A stretch of DNA of 64,000 nucleotides, from positions 15,145,428-15,209,427 of the forward strand of contig LR990049.1 of NCBI GenBank assembly GCA_905147135.1, written 5' to 3'. Position numbers and translations under genes: made by a program. Source of the DNA: Blastobasis lacticolella. Its lineage: Eukaryota > Arthropoda > Insecta > Lepidoptera > Blastobasidae. The notes beneath the pieces were generated by a model, which did no database searches, was not told the origin of the DNA, and saw nothing but the letters and a program-made list of their open reading frames with translations. How positions within the stretch are numbered: the first letter of the stretch is position 1; each line of letters opens with the position of its first letter. This document shows positions 21,555-32,410 of this stretch, in pieces.

Positions 21555-22159
21555 AGGGAGAGTTGTATAAAACCGGGTACGCGGGTCAAAACGCGGTACG
21601 CTAGTACCTCATTATTTCGAAAACTATTATTGGCATATATCACGCTTATAGTGAATTGCGTATCTGCTGATGGCATAACAGTTTTTAAGGTATTTTGCAT
21701 GGAAATTTTGTTGTTACTGCTCTCGGTGATTTTTATTCAAATTTCGTGAAATGTTACCGATTTTTAGACTGATTTTGACTACAGTGAATCAACTTTACAT
21801 CTACACGTCTCTAATTCTGAGTATGTCAAAGATTAAGCATAGTATAAAGAACAGTTTAATAGTGTTATAAAATATTTATGTCAAATAAAAAATTCTTTAT
21901 GATATTTTGTTTGAAAATTTGTGTAAAACCAATATATGGGGCAATACCGGATATCATTGTAGGTAACAATATTATGTAAGTATTGGGGTATATGGATTTT
22001 CTTTGTTGTTTTCCAGTTGCTTTTGCTAAATTAATTTATTTTGTTTTCGTTAGGGTAAAAGTGTACATACACTCTCAAAACCACTACAGTCACAAATAAT
22101 TTCTTATTGAATTTTGTTCACCTGGAGCAATTCTAGAAATAATAATAGCTTAAGGTCCC
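21555..22159 (+). mobile_element. Dispersed non-coding repeat, family S copy 1
   Basis: Starts AGGGAGAGTTGTATAAAAC and ends AATAATAGCTTAAGGTCCC. The same ends and much of the interior (TATTTCGAAAAC, CTACAGTGAATCAACT, AGCATAGTATAAAGAACAGTTT, GGAGCAATTCTAGA) recur at 34201-34934. No coding or terminal inverted repeat. Class unknown. Confidence 0.75.
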
Positions 22160-22214
22160 GGTTCTTCCTTCCCCACCTTCCCTTACTTAAATTCGTGTTA
22201 TTCTACGAATAGAA

Positions 22215-22392
22215 AGTAATAACACAAGTGTCTATCGGCCCAAGAAGCGATGGATTGACATCGCTGAGTCGAATACGAGAGCCAAGGGCTTACGACGAGA
22301 GGATGCCGAAGACCGGGCGAAGTGGAGAAGACTGAGTAGGAAAGCGGACCCTAGCAGAGGCCGGAGTAAGCGCTAGCATGTAGAACATAAGT
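22215..22392 (+). pseudogene. LINE 3'-terminal coding fragment
   Basis: Reads PKKRWIDIAESNTRAKGLRR then EDAEDRAKWRRLSRKADPS and a stop. This is the C-terminal GRPKKRW...DRxKWRRxxRKADP tail common to insect LINE polyproteins. Only the last about 50 codons are present, as in 5'-truncated insertions. Confidence 0.75.
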
Positions 22393-22424
22393 ATATATTT
22401 ATTAATTTACGTAACACTAGCTTT

Positions 22425-22950
22425 TGTCCGCAACTTCGTTCGCGTAAAATTCGATTATAACGTTCCAGACCCGTTCCCGCGAGAAACACATTGAATTTCA
22501 TTACATTACCGCTAAATTCCATTAACATCCATTCCGTAGTTTTTGCGTGAAGTAGTAACTTTCGCATTAAAATATTAGTACGATTCCAACTTACCCCCAA
22601 CTTAGGGGAGGGCTGTTTTTTATTTTGTGCCACAACCAAGGAGTAGGATTGTAGGTCAACTCCGGCGACAACTGTCCGCGCCGCGCAACTTCGCCGCGTC
22701 TCTTCTTTATAAACCGCGCCTTATGTTAAATGCTCGCGACTTTACGATAAAACTAACATTATAACAATAATTTTTTTCTAAGATGAAGCATCTCACCGTC
22801 AGCTGATAAACGTGTAATATATTTTTCTTATATATAATAAACGTGGCTGTAATTTATTTTTCTTATAATTTGATAAAAAAAATATTTATTGCGTCAATGA
22901 TTTATAAAAATTCTATTGCACCCGGCGCGACTTCGTTCGCGAACACCTAT
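22425..22950. repeat. Repeats with ACTAGCTTTTGTCCGC and ACTTCGTTCGCG words
   Basis: ACTAGCTTTTGTCCGCAACT at about 22427 is the degenerate form of a repeat head very common in insect genomes. CGCGACTTCGTTCGCGAAC at about 22927 appears to be a second fragment. Related heads are at about 34667 and 48427. Confidence 0.5.
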
Positions 22951-23269
22951 TCTACCATTTTTTTCTTGCTTAGAAATCTTCCTATTGAATCACTGTATCT
23001 ATTGTTGAAAATCGCATTAAAATCTGTTGCGAAGTTTAAAAGATCTAAGCGTACATAGATACATAGGGACAGACGGCGGAAAGCGACTTCGTTTTATACT
23101 ACGTATAGGAGCTAAAGAAATGATATCTGCGCATTGTCCTTCCTTAATCTCGAAGCGAAGATGGCCTGATTTTTACAAATAGAAGTAGCAAAGACGGAAT
23201 GGAATTACTATGCCCCTCTTTATTCTCTCGCACGAAATTTAATTAAATTATCTTAATAATTCTCAGGAC

Positions 23270-23490
23270 GCCAAGCTACCTCACCTGCTTCCGGTCTTCC
23301 TGCTGCAAAACGGACGAGTCTCAGGCGAATCAGCTTTTCCCTAACGGATTGTGCGGGTCAGGTGGAAGTCGCCGTAAAATGCCAAAACACCACAATTTTT
23401 TTATTCCTCCCATATTAATTTCATATTAGAGAAGAACGGACCGTAGCTTGCAAATTTACCGCTATCATCTGAGCCGGCAATTACCCCTAG
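23270..23490 (+). repeat. Dispersed repeat, family T copy 1
   Basis: CCTCACCTGCTTCCGGTCTTC...ACGGACGAG...GCGAATCAGCTTTTC...TGTGCGGGTCA shares order and wording with 58435-58665 (CCTCACCTGCACGCGGCCTT...ACGGACGAG...GCGAACTGGCTTGTTC...TGTGCGAGTCA). Non-coding. Confidence 0.6.
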
Positions 23491-23884
23491 GATAAGGAGG
23501 AATCTTAATAATGCTTTGTTTTTCGGCAAAAAGACACAGACATCATTGTGCTTTAGTGTCGTTATAAATGTAAAATGTCGCCTTAAAACACAATTTGTTT
23601 CGTCAAATTGCCTCGTAAAAAGGGGTTGTAAACTCCGAAATACATTATTAATGGCTCACAGCCGAGCCTACGAGCCTACTTGTAGCGCGGAAAATTCATG
23701 ACATGCCCTTGTTTGTAGCCCCAATGGAACTTTGGCTACTTATTATGCATGTCGTTGTGAAATTCCACGGATGGACGGGCGAGTTCGGATATACGCACAA
23801 CCACAATGGTGCATGCGCAATCTAAACTATCCTTCTGAAGCTCTAGTGGCTCTTCGATGCAAATATTTTCAAGATTTATTATCG

Positions 23885-24365
23885 ATCATCACAGCACATA
23901 ACAGTCCATTGCACGACTTAGGGTCTTTCTCACGAAATGGGAGGTTATTGCCATAATCTCCATGCATGGCAGGCGGGTTAGAGGTCGCAGAATTATAAAA
24001 ATAACAATGGAAAACGCCGCTGCCCATTGTCCAGCCTATGAAGACTCTCAAAAACATTAGTCGCCCACGAGTGTAAGGGGTTGGTGCTATTCAAGATATA
24101 TAAGCTCTTAAATCATCATCACAGCCTGTAACAGTCCACTGCAGGACTTAGGGCCTCTTCCACGAAAGGGGAGGTTATTGCCATAATCTCCACGCTTGGC
24201 AGGCGGGTTGGAGATCGCAGTGTTTAAATATAAAAATGGAAAATGCTGCTGCCCATTTTCCAGACTACGGATACTCTTGATCTATTGCCTCGACAACATT
24301 AGTCGCCTTGTACGACACCCATGAGTGTAAGGGGTTGGTGCTATTCTACTCTGCCAGACACCACA
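23885..24365 (+). repeat. Two direct copies of repeat family R
   Basis: Copies at about 23885-24085 and 24115-24365 share ATCATCACAGC...AACAGTCCA, GGTTATTGCCATAATCTCCA, GGCAGGCGGGTT and GAGTGTAAGGGGTTGGTGCT. The second is the most complete copy in the window and ends in ATTCTACTCTGCCAGACACC. Non-coding and unclassified. Confidence 0.8.
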
Positions 24366-25393
24366 CGGCCATAAAGGCTCTTAAAATACCTACATATTAA
24401 ATAACATTGATTGACAATGCCCTCCACTAATGTGAAGGAGGTTTATGTTCAGCAGCGGGCTGCTGATGATGGTAACAAGGACGAGCAAGTGTGGACAATA
24501 ATATAATTGTGTACTACGATATTCTTTTAGTAAGTCCAATTCCTGTTTTCCTCATGGAAACGGAGACAATAAAGTCGTCCGTCTCTTCATTAATAATAGC
24601 GTTCAGTATTAATTACTTTTCCTTCCATTACCAGGGTAAGCCTGCTGTTGTGATGTTCTCTTGAATGTAATATAATTATATCCCTAAACATGCTTTAAAA
24701 CACGTGTGAAGTTGTAGCTTTACAGAAAAAATTTCAGACTATCTATAAGCCTCATTACCTCATTTACTAGTGGGACCCCTAGACTCTTAAGGTTCCATAG
24801 TCCACGCTCGTAGCTTGGCTAGGCAGCCAAGGGCGATAGGTGCTTTAACAATTGGACTAACGGAAATGTTTGAATTATTCTGCTCTATTACCACAAGAAT
24901 CTGAGGGCTAAGGTACTCGAAATTCTAGACACAGAGGCACAAAGTATAGTCTCAACGTCTGCGCTACCTCTTACTATTACTTTTAAGACTTTAGGAAACT
25001 CTTTTAACTACTTTATTACTTATTATTATTATTATTAGATGATAAATTGTAAGATTGTAAAATCTAAAAAGATATGGAATTGTAAATTCTGAAATAAATG
25101 ATTATTTATTATTATTATTTATTACTCTACATTTCTAGAAAGTGCATTCTGTTTATTATTCCCGTGGCGGTTCTAAGTTGAAGTAAGTAATATGGCACCA
25201 TTAGTTCGAAAACAGAGATACGACAGTTGTACTCATGGAAAAATAAAAGTTGTACTACTAATGGGACTAGCGACTAATGGAACCAACGAGGATGCTTAAT
25301 ATTTTTTGCTCATTATCTGTCAGCACTAAGTTCTAAGGGAATAAGTTTCTACCTCCCAGCCAGCGTAGATATTCTGTTTCATTTCCCTGTGGT

Positions 25394-25726
25394 TAGTTCT
25401 AGGTAGGACAGGAGCCTCGGTGGCCGAGTTTTTAAGGTATTGGACTCGTAAGAGAAAGGTACTAATTCGAATTTTCTGAGTTATGTCCATTATATTGTAT
25501 GATAAAACCTGCACATTCAGACAACTGAATGTGTAGCCATGATTCAATCTGGCCAGGTTTCCCTGGAGGCAGGGTCACGGAGGTCAGATGGCAGTTGCTT
25601 CACTGTAAGTAATTAACTGATTTGCCAAATCCTGGATCATGGTCAAGGTGGACCTCAGGTACTCGTACGTGAGAGCACAACCGGGACATTAACGCCAAGA
25701 TGATTTTTTTTAGTTCTAGGTAGGAC
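25394..25726 (+). mobile_element. Complete tRNA-derived SINE (family B) with 16-bp target site duplication
   Basis: The element body is 25410-25710. It begins AGGAGCCTCGGTGGCCGAGT, which contains a pol III A-box-like TGGCCGAGT; a weak B box (TAATTCGAATTTT) follows at about 25463-25475. It ends in a T-rich tail. The identical 16-mer TAGTTCTAGGTAGGAC flanks it at 25394-25409 and 25711-25726. A truncated relative is at 13009-13173. Confidence 0.9.
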
Positions 25727-25749
25727 CAACTAGGATAAACCCTTGGTTT

Positions 25750-25995
25750 CACAAACAGAGATATGGACTTTACTATTAGCGCAAGAGAATCCTTGAAATT
25801 TTCTGCTCTGTGTGTTCTTAGAGTTTACGGTCCATACTCCATTCTGTTTCTCCGTAGCGTATTCTAGATATTAGTTTTACAAACAGAGATATGGACTTTA
25901 CTACTAACAATACTTGAAATTTTCTGCTCTATGGCTTCTGAAGGTTTACTTTACAGTCCATACTCCATTCTGTTTCTCCTTACGTATTCTAGGTA
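25750..25995. repeat. Tandem duplication of about 120 bp
   Basis: ACAAACAGAGATATGGACTT...CTTGAAATTTTCTGCTCT...GTCCATACTCCATTCTGTTT...GTATTCTAG occurs at 25755-25867 and again at 25878-25993. The unit end TTCTAGGTAGGA also matches the site into which SINE family B inserted just upstream. Confidence 0.85.
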
Positions 25996-26142
25996 GGAGC
26001 AAGCAGGACAACAAGCTCGGTTCGGCGGTAGTTCGTAGGCTGCGAAGGTCAAGGCGGCGTCGGGCGGGCGGCCGGCGGCGCCGCTGCGTCGCGACACCCT
26101 GCGTCTTGCCGGAATGAGAGCAGCTCGCGTCATCGCTTATTA
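25984..26142 (-). other. CpG-rich segment with splice-like borders (possible exon of unknown gene)
   Basis: A 159-bp block much richer in CpG than its surroundings. On the minus strand it is bordered by GTGCTTACAG and GAATAC|GTAAGG, and two frames are open. On the plus strand TACT|GTAAGC also makes a donor, so a plus-strand first exon is an equal possibility. Protein-level similarity is not recognised. Confidence 0.25.
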
Positions 26143-26287
26143 CTGTAAGCACCCATTACTGAGTGCGGGGTAGAGGGTGACTGCAGGGCGCAAGGAGTAC
26201 TTACCACCGTCTAATGGGTCCGTGTTGCTACTGTTGGGCGGGAAAATAGCCTCGATTAATTTATGGGAAACATGCAACAGTACAAGA

Positions 26288-26390
26288 ATTACTTAACGCT
26301 GTTGCTAACAATGAGCAGTTTTCCAATAGGTATCTAAAGCATTCCTAACCACTCACTAGATGGCGCTCCGACAATTTTGGTAATTGATAA
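26288..26390. repeat. Left arm of inverted repeat bracketing the R2-like element
   Basis: CTGTTGCTAACAATGAGCAG, TTTTCCAATAGGTAT and AGATGGCGCTCC...ATTTTGGTAAT recur in the same order, reverse-complemented, within 30178-30442. This arm lacks the internal palindrome present in the right arm. Confidence 0.6.
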
Positions 26391-26879
26391 TTGCTTGAAA
26401 TAGGTTCTTAGCAAACAGGATATAAACACTGGGTACGTTGTATTGGATAATATTGTATTTGTCAATAGTTTTCAACCATTTTAGAGGTTTTGATAATAAT
26501 GGAACAAAGTACCAACTTCTATAAATATTTCTTTTTACACTTCGTTTAACCTTGAACAGTTATGGTTATATTAATAAACATTTTATTTTGACAATGACAA
26601 AGACAATGACATGCCAACATATTGACAAGCCAAAATTATTATTATAAATTATTATAAAATTTCGTGGCTCCCTACGCAGTTTTATACGCTGTTACCTGAT
26701 AGAACCCGTGGCAGTGCGTACGCAGAGTTGTGGGTGGCTGCGGGGGCGCCATATACAAGGCGCAGTGCATATATTATTATTTACAATTATTTTTGACATG
26801 ACGCCACGCTATACGTTGCTTAGCTACGCCTAGACGTCTGCGCGCGCTGAATAATTTCCTGGCCTGATTATGTCACCAG

Positions 26880-29800
26880 AGAGGATACAGAAACTAGATG
26901 TCACTGTCAAGTGAAGGACGAAATGATGAAAATTTTATTATTTATAAACAATTATGTGAAGTGCAATCGGGTGTGATAAAACTTTTTCTATAGTTATAAG
27001 TATATTTTTTTAGGCTTTTTATTCTCTTATACGTACAGTGTCAATAAGTGCCCCTTTTCCCTGAGCCCATTCCCATGCAACATTGCGTAGTATGTTTACG
27101 GTCATTCAATAGCATCAAAGGGCTCCATATACATCAATCGCGAGTTCATCACGCGCGCATCCTTCTATGCTCACCTTGTAGCCAAAGCCACGACTCCCAG
27201 AACAACAACACACCACTCACAAACACATCTACTCCCTTACACTTACTCCTTAGCCAGTTAAAAAGTTCTACAGCCATAGTGAAACGCATACCTCGTGGTG
27301 CCCGATCCTGTGTAGCTTCCGCTCTAGCCGAGTGCATCAAAAGATGCACACGCGACAACAATCTCGTGTCCTGGCATGACCTCCTCACCTTTTCATACAA
27401 AACTCTACACACCTCACTTGAGAATAAGACCTCCCTCACACAGCAAATAAAAAACAACACTTCTCCAAACACACAATTACCCCAAGCGGCGCCTCGAAGG
27501 CCTCAGCATAGCAGACATCATAATGACATATTTTCTAAAGTAGAAGAGAAAGTGCAAGACGGAGATTTAAAAGGCGCCGCTCGGCTACTTTTTTCAAATG
27601 ATACCATTGCACCCGACTCACCGGAGACCGCCACCGCACTACAATCCAAACACCCCCCAGGCCCTTCCTGCCCCCCTTTTGTAGACCCCCCATCTGACAT
27701 CGCAACATGTCTCCGCGCCAAAGAGGAAGATGTTGTTGCCGCCATCGCCACCTTCCCGGCAGGTTCGGCGTCCGGTCTGGATGGCATCTCCCCTCAACAC
27801 CTCAAGGACCTCACCAGCCACGGTGTGGGCATGGCCGGCGACCACGTCATCTCAGCCCTAACCGGGCTGGTGAATGTCATGTTAGAGGGGAATGTGTGCC
27901 AGGAAGTGACACCGATCCTATACGGGGCTAATTTAATAGCCCTGACTAAGAAAGACGGTGGCGTACGACCGATCGCTGTAGGTTCCACCCTGCGGCGATT
28001 GGCTGCCAAAATTTGTGTTCGGCTAACTCGTTCTAAATTCCAGTCTCTTTTCGAACCCGTACAGGTTGGCTTCGGAACCCGCGGAGGCTGCGAGGCAACG
28101 GTCCATGCCGTACGCACCTTCACGCAAGACGATCTGTGCGAGGTGATACTTAAATTAGATGTAAAAAATGCTTTTAATTCGGTACACAGGGACACCCTCC
28201 TGAATAAAATTAAACTACATGTTCCGGAGATTTATAATTTTATGCTACAGTGTTATCACTGTCCTTCAAAATTATTGCACAGAAATAATGAAATTCTTTC
28301 GGCCGTGGGGTGTCAGCAGGGTGATCCACTCGGTCCAGCGATCTTCAGTTTGGCCATAAATTCGATAATCCACAGTGTCAAATCAAAATTAAATGTATGG
28401 TACCTGGACGACGGTACCATAGCTGGGGATGCTCAGACTGTCCTAACTGATTTAGAAATGGTAAAACACAATTTTGACCTCATTGGTTTGGAACTAAATT
28501 TTAACAAATGTGAACTCTTCATTTCTGAAAAAATAGACACAACCTTGGCACAATCCATAATCCAAAATTTTAATAGCGTAGCCCCAAACATAAAAATACT
28601 CACAAAAGACAGTCTGAGCCTTCTTGGCTCCCCTATTTTCGACGAGGCCATTCCACCGCTTCTAACAAGTTCGGTTTCTAAATTTAATGAATTTTCGGAC
28701 CGCCTCCTTAAAATTAGCAGCCATTCTGCCCTCTTCATTCTGAAGTTTTGTCTTTTCGTTCCTAAATTTACTTACCTGCTCCGCTGCTGCCCAGTGTGGA
28801 AATTCCCTGTACTAATCCAACACTTAGATAATGTAATAAAATTCCAAATTGAATCCATCACAAATATCAGACTCAGCGAGCAGGCTTGGACCCAGGCCTC
28901 CCTGCCAATTAGGTATGGTGGCCTGGGAACCCGCAAAATCTCTGGTGTAGCACTGCCGGCATTTCTGTCCTCTATCTATAGCTCGTCCGACCTCACAGGT
29001 AATATTCTTAAAGCCCCCGCGGCTACAAACTGTGAGGTTACGTGCTTGGCGGAGGCTGAAACTGCCTGGCTAGCTGGACCGAGCCCAAATTTTCCTCCCA
29101 CGCCCAAAATTCAAAAGGCCTGGGACAACATTTCTTCTCAAGTCATATTAGACACCCTTATTAATATCTCACCATCTTTAAAAGACCGCGCCAGGCTGGA
29201 AGCAGTTGCCAGACCAGAATCCGGGCACTGGCTCCACGCTTACCCATCCCCCAACACCGGCACTTTCATCGACCCGACCACTCTCCGTCTCGCCATCGGT
29301 CTCCGGCTGGGAGCCGAGGTTTGTATCGAGCATAGTTGTGGTTCTTGTGGAGCGAGTGTTGACCGCCTCGGTCACCATGGGCTTGCCTGTTCTTCGAGCG
29401 CTGGCCGCCTCTCCCGTCACGCCGCGATCAATGACATCCTGCGACGGTCTCTCGTCAGCGCCAACGTCCCCGCAATCCTGGAACCTCAACACATTGCACG
29501 GGACGATGGCAAGAGACCTGACGGGATGTCTATGATACCATGGAGGATGGGTCGCCCGCTGGTGTGGGACGCCACGTGCGCCGACACACTAGCTGCGACC
29601 TATCTTCCGGCAACCGCTAAACGGGCTGGCGCGGCGGCTGAGATACGAGAGCGCTCGAAGGTGGGCAAGTACAGTTGTCTCGGCGCCCAATACGAGTTTG
29701 TCGCATTTGGTGTCGAGACACTGGGTCCGTGGGGCCCGGGCGCACACTCGCTCTTCATGGAGCTTGGTAAGCGGCTCAGGGAGGCGACGGGTGACTCACG

Positions 29801-30065
29801 TGCCGGCAGCTTTCTCGCGCAGCGGTTAAGTATCGCCATCCAGCGCGGGAATGCCGCCGCCATGATGGGCACCTTACCGCGTGGCCCTGGTTTTTTACAT
29901 CTTTTTTAATTTCGGTTAGTTAGATAATAAAATATTTATATCTTATAAGGGTTTAGTTTAGTATATTTTATATGTATTACTGTATATATTTTTGGTATTT
30001 TAAATGTAGGTATTAATTGTAGTTTTTCTTATCTTGTATATTTTTCAATGTTGTGTTGTTCGTGT
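26880..30065 (+). mobile_element. Approximate extent of the R2-like retrotransposon copy
   Basis: About 170 bases of leader precede the ORF, and an AT-rich 3' region with AATAAAATATT follows the stop at 29909. I could not find a target duplication or exact ends, so both limits are estimates. This is the longest and only apparently intact copy of its family in the window. Confidence 0.5.
27048..29909 (+). CDS. R2-type non-LTR retrotransposon protein: C2H2 finger, reverse transcriptase, restriction-like endonuclease
   Basis: The frame is open for 953 codons; it follows a stop at 27045-27047, and the first ATG is at 27075. Near the N-terminus CVVCLRSF...HIHQSRVH is a CX2CX12HX4H zinc finger. 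The RT domain spans about 230-500: GGVRPIAVGSTLRRLAAKI, LKLDVKNAFNSVHR, GCQQGDPLGPAIFSLAIN and the catalytic YLDDG at about 451. The C-terminal part has a CCHC motif CGSCGASVDRLGHHGLAC (about 762) and the PD-(D/E)XK-type core RPDG...VWDAT at about 822, the endonuclease arrangement of R2, CRE and NeSL clades, in place of an APE nuclease. No internal stop or frameshift is seen. The exact clade is uncertain. Confidence 0.9.
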   Translation: MPLFPEPIPMQHCVVCLRSFNSIKGLHIHQSRVHHARILLCSPCSQSHDSQNNNTPLTNTSTPLHLLLSQLKSSTAIVKRIPRGARSCVASALAECIKRCTRDNNLVSWHDLLTFSYKTLHTSLENKTSLTQQIKNNTSPNTQLPQAAPRRPQHSRHHNDIFSKVEEKVQDGDLKGAARLLFSNDTIAPDSPETATALQSKHPPGPSCPPFVDPPSDIATCLRAKEEDVVAAIATFPAGSASGLDGISPQHLKDLTSHGVGMAGDHVISALTGLVNVMLEGNVCQEVTPILYGANLIALTKKDGGVRPIAVGSTLRRLAAKICVRLTRSKFQSLFEPVQVGFGTRGGCEATVHAVRTFTQDDLCEVILKLDVKNAFNSVHRDTLLNKIKLHVPEIYNFMLQCYHCPSKLLHRNNEILSAVGCQQGDPLGPAIFSLAINSIIHSVKSKLNVWYLDDGTIAGDAQTVLTDLEMVKHNFDLIGLELNFNKCELFISEKIDTTLAQSIIQNFNSVAPNIKILTKDSLSLLGSPIFDEAIPPLLTSSVSKFNEFSDRLLKISSHSALFILKFCLFVPKFTYLLRCCPVWKFPVLIQHLDNVIKFQIESITNIRLSEQAWTQASLPIRYGGLGTRKISGVALPAFLSSIYSSSDLTGNILKAPAATNCEVTCLAEAETAWLAGPSPNFPPTPKIQKAWDNISSQVILDTLINISPSLKDRARLEAVARPESGHWLHAYPSPNTGTFIDPTTLRLAIGLRLGAEVCIEHSCGSCGASVDRLGHHGLACSSSAGRLSRHAAINDILRRSLVSANVPAILEPQHIARDDGKRPDGMSMIPWRMGRPLVWDATCADTLAATYLPATAKRAGAAAEIRERSKVGKYSCLGAQYEFVAFGVETLGPWGPGAHSLFMELGKRLREATGDSRAGSFLAQRLSIAIQRGNAAAMMGTLPRGPGFLHLF

Positions 30066-30177
30066 CAATAAATGTCAATGACATGCCTGTCAAATGGCAC
30101 TGATATTTTATTTTTATATTTAGTATTAGTTGGCTGCATGAAATCACTGCAACTATTATACAGATTAAAAAAGGATT

Positions 30178-30442
30178 ACCAAAATGGTAGGAGCGCCATC
30201 TATTTATGCTTTTTGAAACCAACTATCAATACCTACTGGAAAACTCCTCATTCTCTGACTTCGATTATTTCAATTGTTACTTTTGCGATTACGTATCATG
30301 AATTTCATTGGTTCAGTTGCTAACAAAGTTTCATTGCAATAAACTAAACCTATGTATTAAATCGATCATACGTTTATAAGTAACAATTTCAATCATTAAA
30401 ATCAGAGAATTGTTAGCAACAGAGTTGGTAATTAGCCTACAG
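30178..30442. mobile_element. Palindromic MITE copy and right arm of inverted repeat
   Basis: Ends AATTAGCCTACAG, the reverse complement of the CTGTAGGCTAATT start of the element at 7382. Shared internal words include GTTGCTAACAAAGTTTCATTGCAATAAA and TTGTTAGCAACA. The outer part 30178-30262 also matches 26295-26390 in inverted orientation. Confidence 0.65.
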
Positions 30443-30825
30443 ATTACAAAGGTGGAAGACCAAAAACTCAGGGAAACCTGAATGGTAAATATTAAACTGA
30501 TAAGGTGCAATAAGTACCTAAAAGAGCATAACTGCATTACCACATTAAGAATCATATTATTTCATTTATATCTCTGTATTTCTTTATTGTGTGCAATAAA
30601 TTGTTAAATAAATAAATGAAATTCGTGGAGAGACTCGAATTTTAACTATGAAATGGGTCGATATGGTTTTAAGCGGTTTAGAAAAAACGTCCATTGTGGT
30701 CTATATTCAGTGACTTGCACCACCTCGGCGAAATGGCGAAATGCGTAGAGCTAATTATGACTTATAGCCCAAAGCTGAAAAGGATAATGGACGAAGGTTG
30801 AGTCATGCCGCGTTATAAATATAAA

Positions 30826-30965
30826 TATAAATATTCGTGGACAACTTCACACAACGCCATCTAGCCCCAAACTAAGCAAAGCTTGTGCTATGGGTGCTAC
30901 ATAACTGATATACTACTTAAATACTTTTAAATACATACTTATTATACATATAGAGACTACCTTAT
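30826..30965 (-). mobile_element. SINE family A body, inverted copy
   Basis: Reverse complement reads TATGTATAATAAGTATGTAT...GTATATCAGTTATGTAGCAC...CACAAGCTTTGCTTAGTTTG GGGCTAGATGGCG, following 5155-5280. The tRNA-like head is not visible here. Confidence 0.75.
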
Positions 30966-31239
30966 CGATCGGCAGGAAAGTACGTCCTTCATTATAACCC
31001 TTGTTAGTCCATTGATGGTAGAAGCTGCACATTATCGCTGCGCTGAACTTACCACCCTTTTCGACTAACTATACACAGACCACCCTATAATAAGTAACTA
31101 TAACTGCCGCCATAGATTAGGAAACAAACTTTGTTGCTTGAAACAAGAGTTAGCTACTAGGCATGCTTGCAATGTATTTTTGTTTAATTAAAAACCCATT
31201 TGTTAGTATTGAAATTAAGTATTTTGTGTTTATTGGTAC

Positions 31240-31335
31240 ATGAGTGGGATTTGAACCTGGTACCTCTCGCTTGCGAGTCAGATCGTTTTACGTTTACGGT
31301 TAACGTCGTTTAACGTGACATAGCATCCCACCACA
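31240..31335 (-). mobile_element. tRNA-like SINE fragment
   Basis: On the minus strand GACTCGCAAGCGAGAGGTAC is followed by a B-box CAGGTTCAAATCCCACTC. The rest does not fold into a full cloverleaf, so this is a SINE remnant and not a tRNA gene. Confidence 0.55.
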
Positions 31336-31884
31336 CGAATGTGGCGCTACCTTAATACGCAAATAAAGTTACAGTCTGTGTTAATATAATAAGACGAGTG
31401 GAAGAAAATTAACTGCTTAATTTTATTTTTTTCAAGACTTTAAAGCGCAATATTTTTAAGATCGATATAAATAGTTTAGTTCGTTTCTACAGTATGCCGC
31501 GCGGAGGCAACTTTAAACAATATTGCAACAAAATAGAAAAATATAGGATTATTGATTGATTTTATTAGCTTTTCTCGTACAATTATATAGGTAAAGTACA
31601 AATTTTAATGAAGGACACCGATTTTTAACTATACTAATTTAGAATTTGGATGACGATACAATAATGTAGTAGTTACCTTACAATATCATAATGAAGCCGA
31701 CATGAGCTGTTATTCCATAATCATATAGGTACTTTGCTTGTTTACAAGTAGGTACGTTGCTACGTAGGTACTCGTAAATCGTTGTGTCAAGAGGATACTG
31801 AAAAGATTATTAATGATTTAAAGTAAAGAGTTATCAAACTGATCTGATGATGGAACAAGGAACAGGATGATGGAACCGTTACGC

Positions 31885-32050
31885 TCACTCGATTTCGAGC
31901 GCAACACGAGGGTGCGAAACACGGATGTGAGATCACGCTTGTGCGAATCACATTTGTGCAACGTGACGCTATTTCGAAACACCGTTGTTCAAATGCACGC
32001 TTGTGTGAATCACAGCCGTCGAAGTCACGTTAGTGCGAATCACTGTAATT
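31885..32050. repeat. Degenerate short repeats with TTGTGCGAATCAC units
   Basis: CGCTTGTGCGAATCACATTTG, CGCTTGTGTGAATCACAGCCG and CGTTAGTGCGAATCACTGTAA occur within 120 bases. An inverted copy of the unit (CAGTGATTCGCACAAGCG) is at about 33027. Confidence 0.55.
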
Positions 32051-32410
32051 AAAAATAACGCTACGCACTACGTTAGTAGTTTTGCAGTTTTAGACTATTT
32101 TTGTGTAACATTACGGTAATTTAAGACTATCCAGGTATTTAATTTTTAATACAAATACTTCTGATATTATACGGATATAAAATGGAATGGACAGCACAGA
32201 TCGAATGCACGTGTGTTCTATAGAACTTCGTAATGTTATGATTACACATATTCTACGCTAGTTACTTTAGCGGCACACTTGCCCGAGGATACGTCGCCGG
32301 ACCTTCAGCGAGTAAATAATCAGTTGTAGTATTCCGTTGGCATAATTCGCGGCGTGTTGTTCAGGTCCAAAATCAGTACTTAATCCAGAGCCAACATCGC
32401 GATAAGAATC

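Noticed and set aside
23885..24365. CRISPR-like spaced direct repeats
   Set aside because: Two dispersed-repeat copies in a eukaryotic genome; no regular short spacers.
27707..29872. Several 70-130-codon frames on both strands within 27.1-29.9 kb
   Set aside because: Shadows of the single long R2-like frame, which has ordered motifs.
31240..31320. tRNA gene candidate on the minus strand
   Set aside because: T-arm region fits but the acceptor and D arms do not pair.
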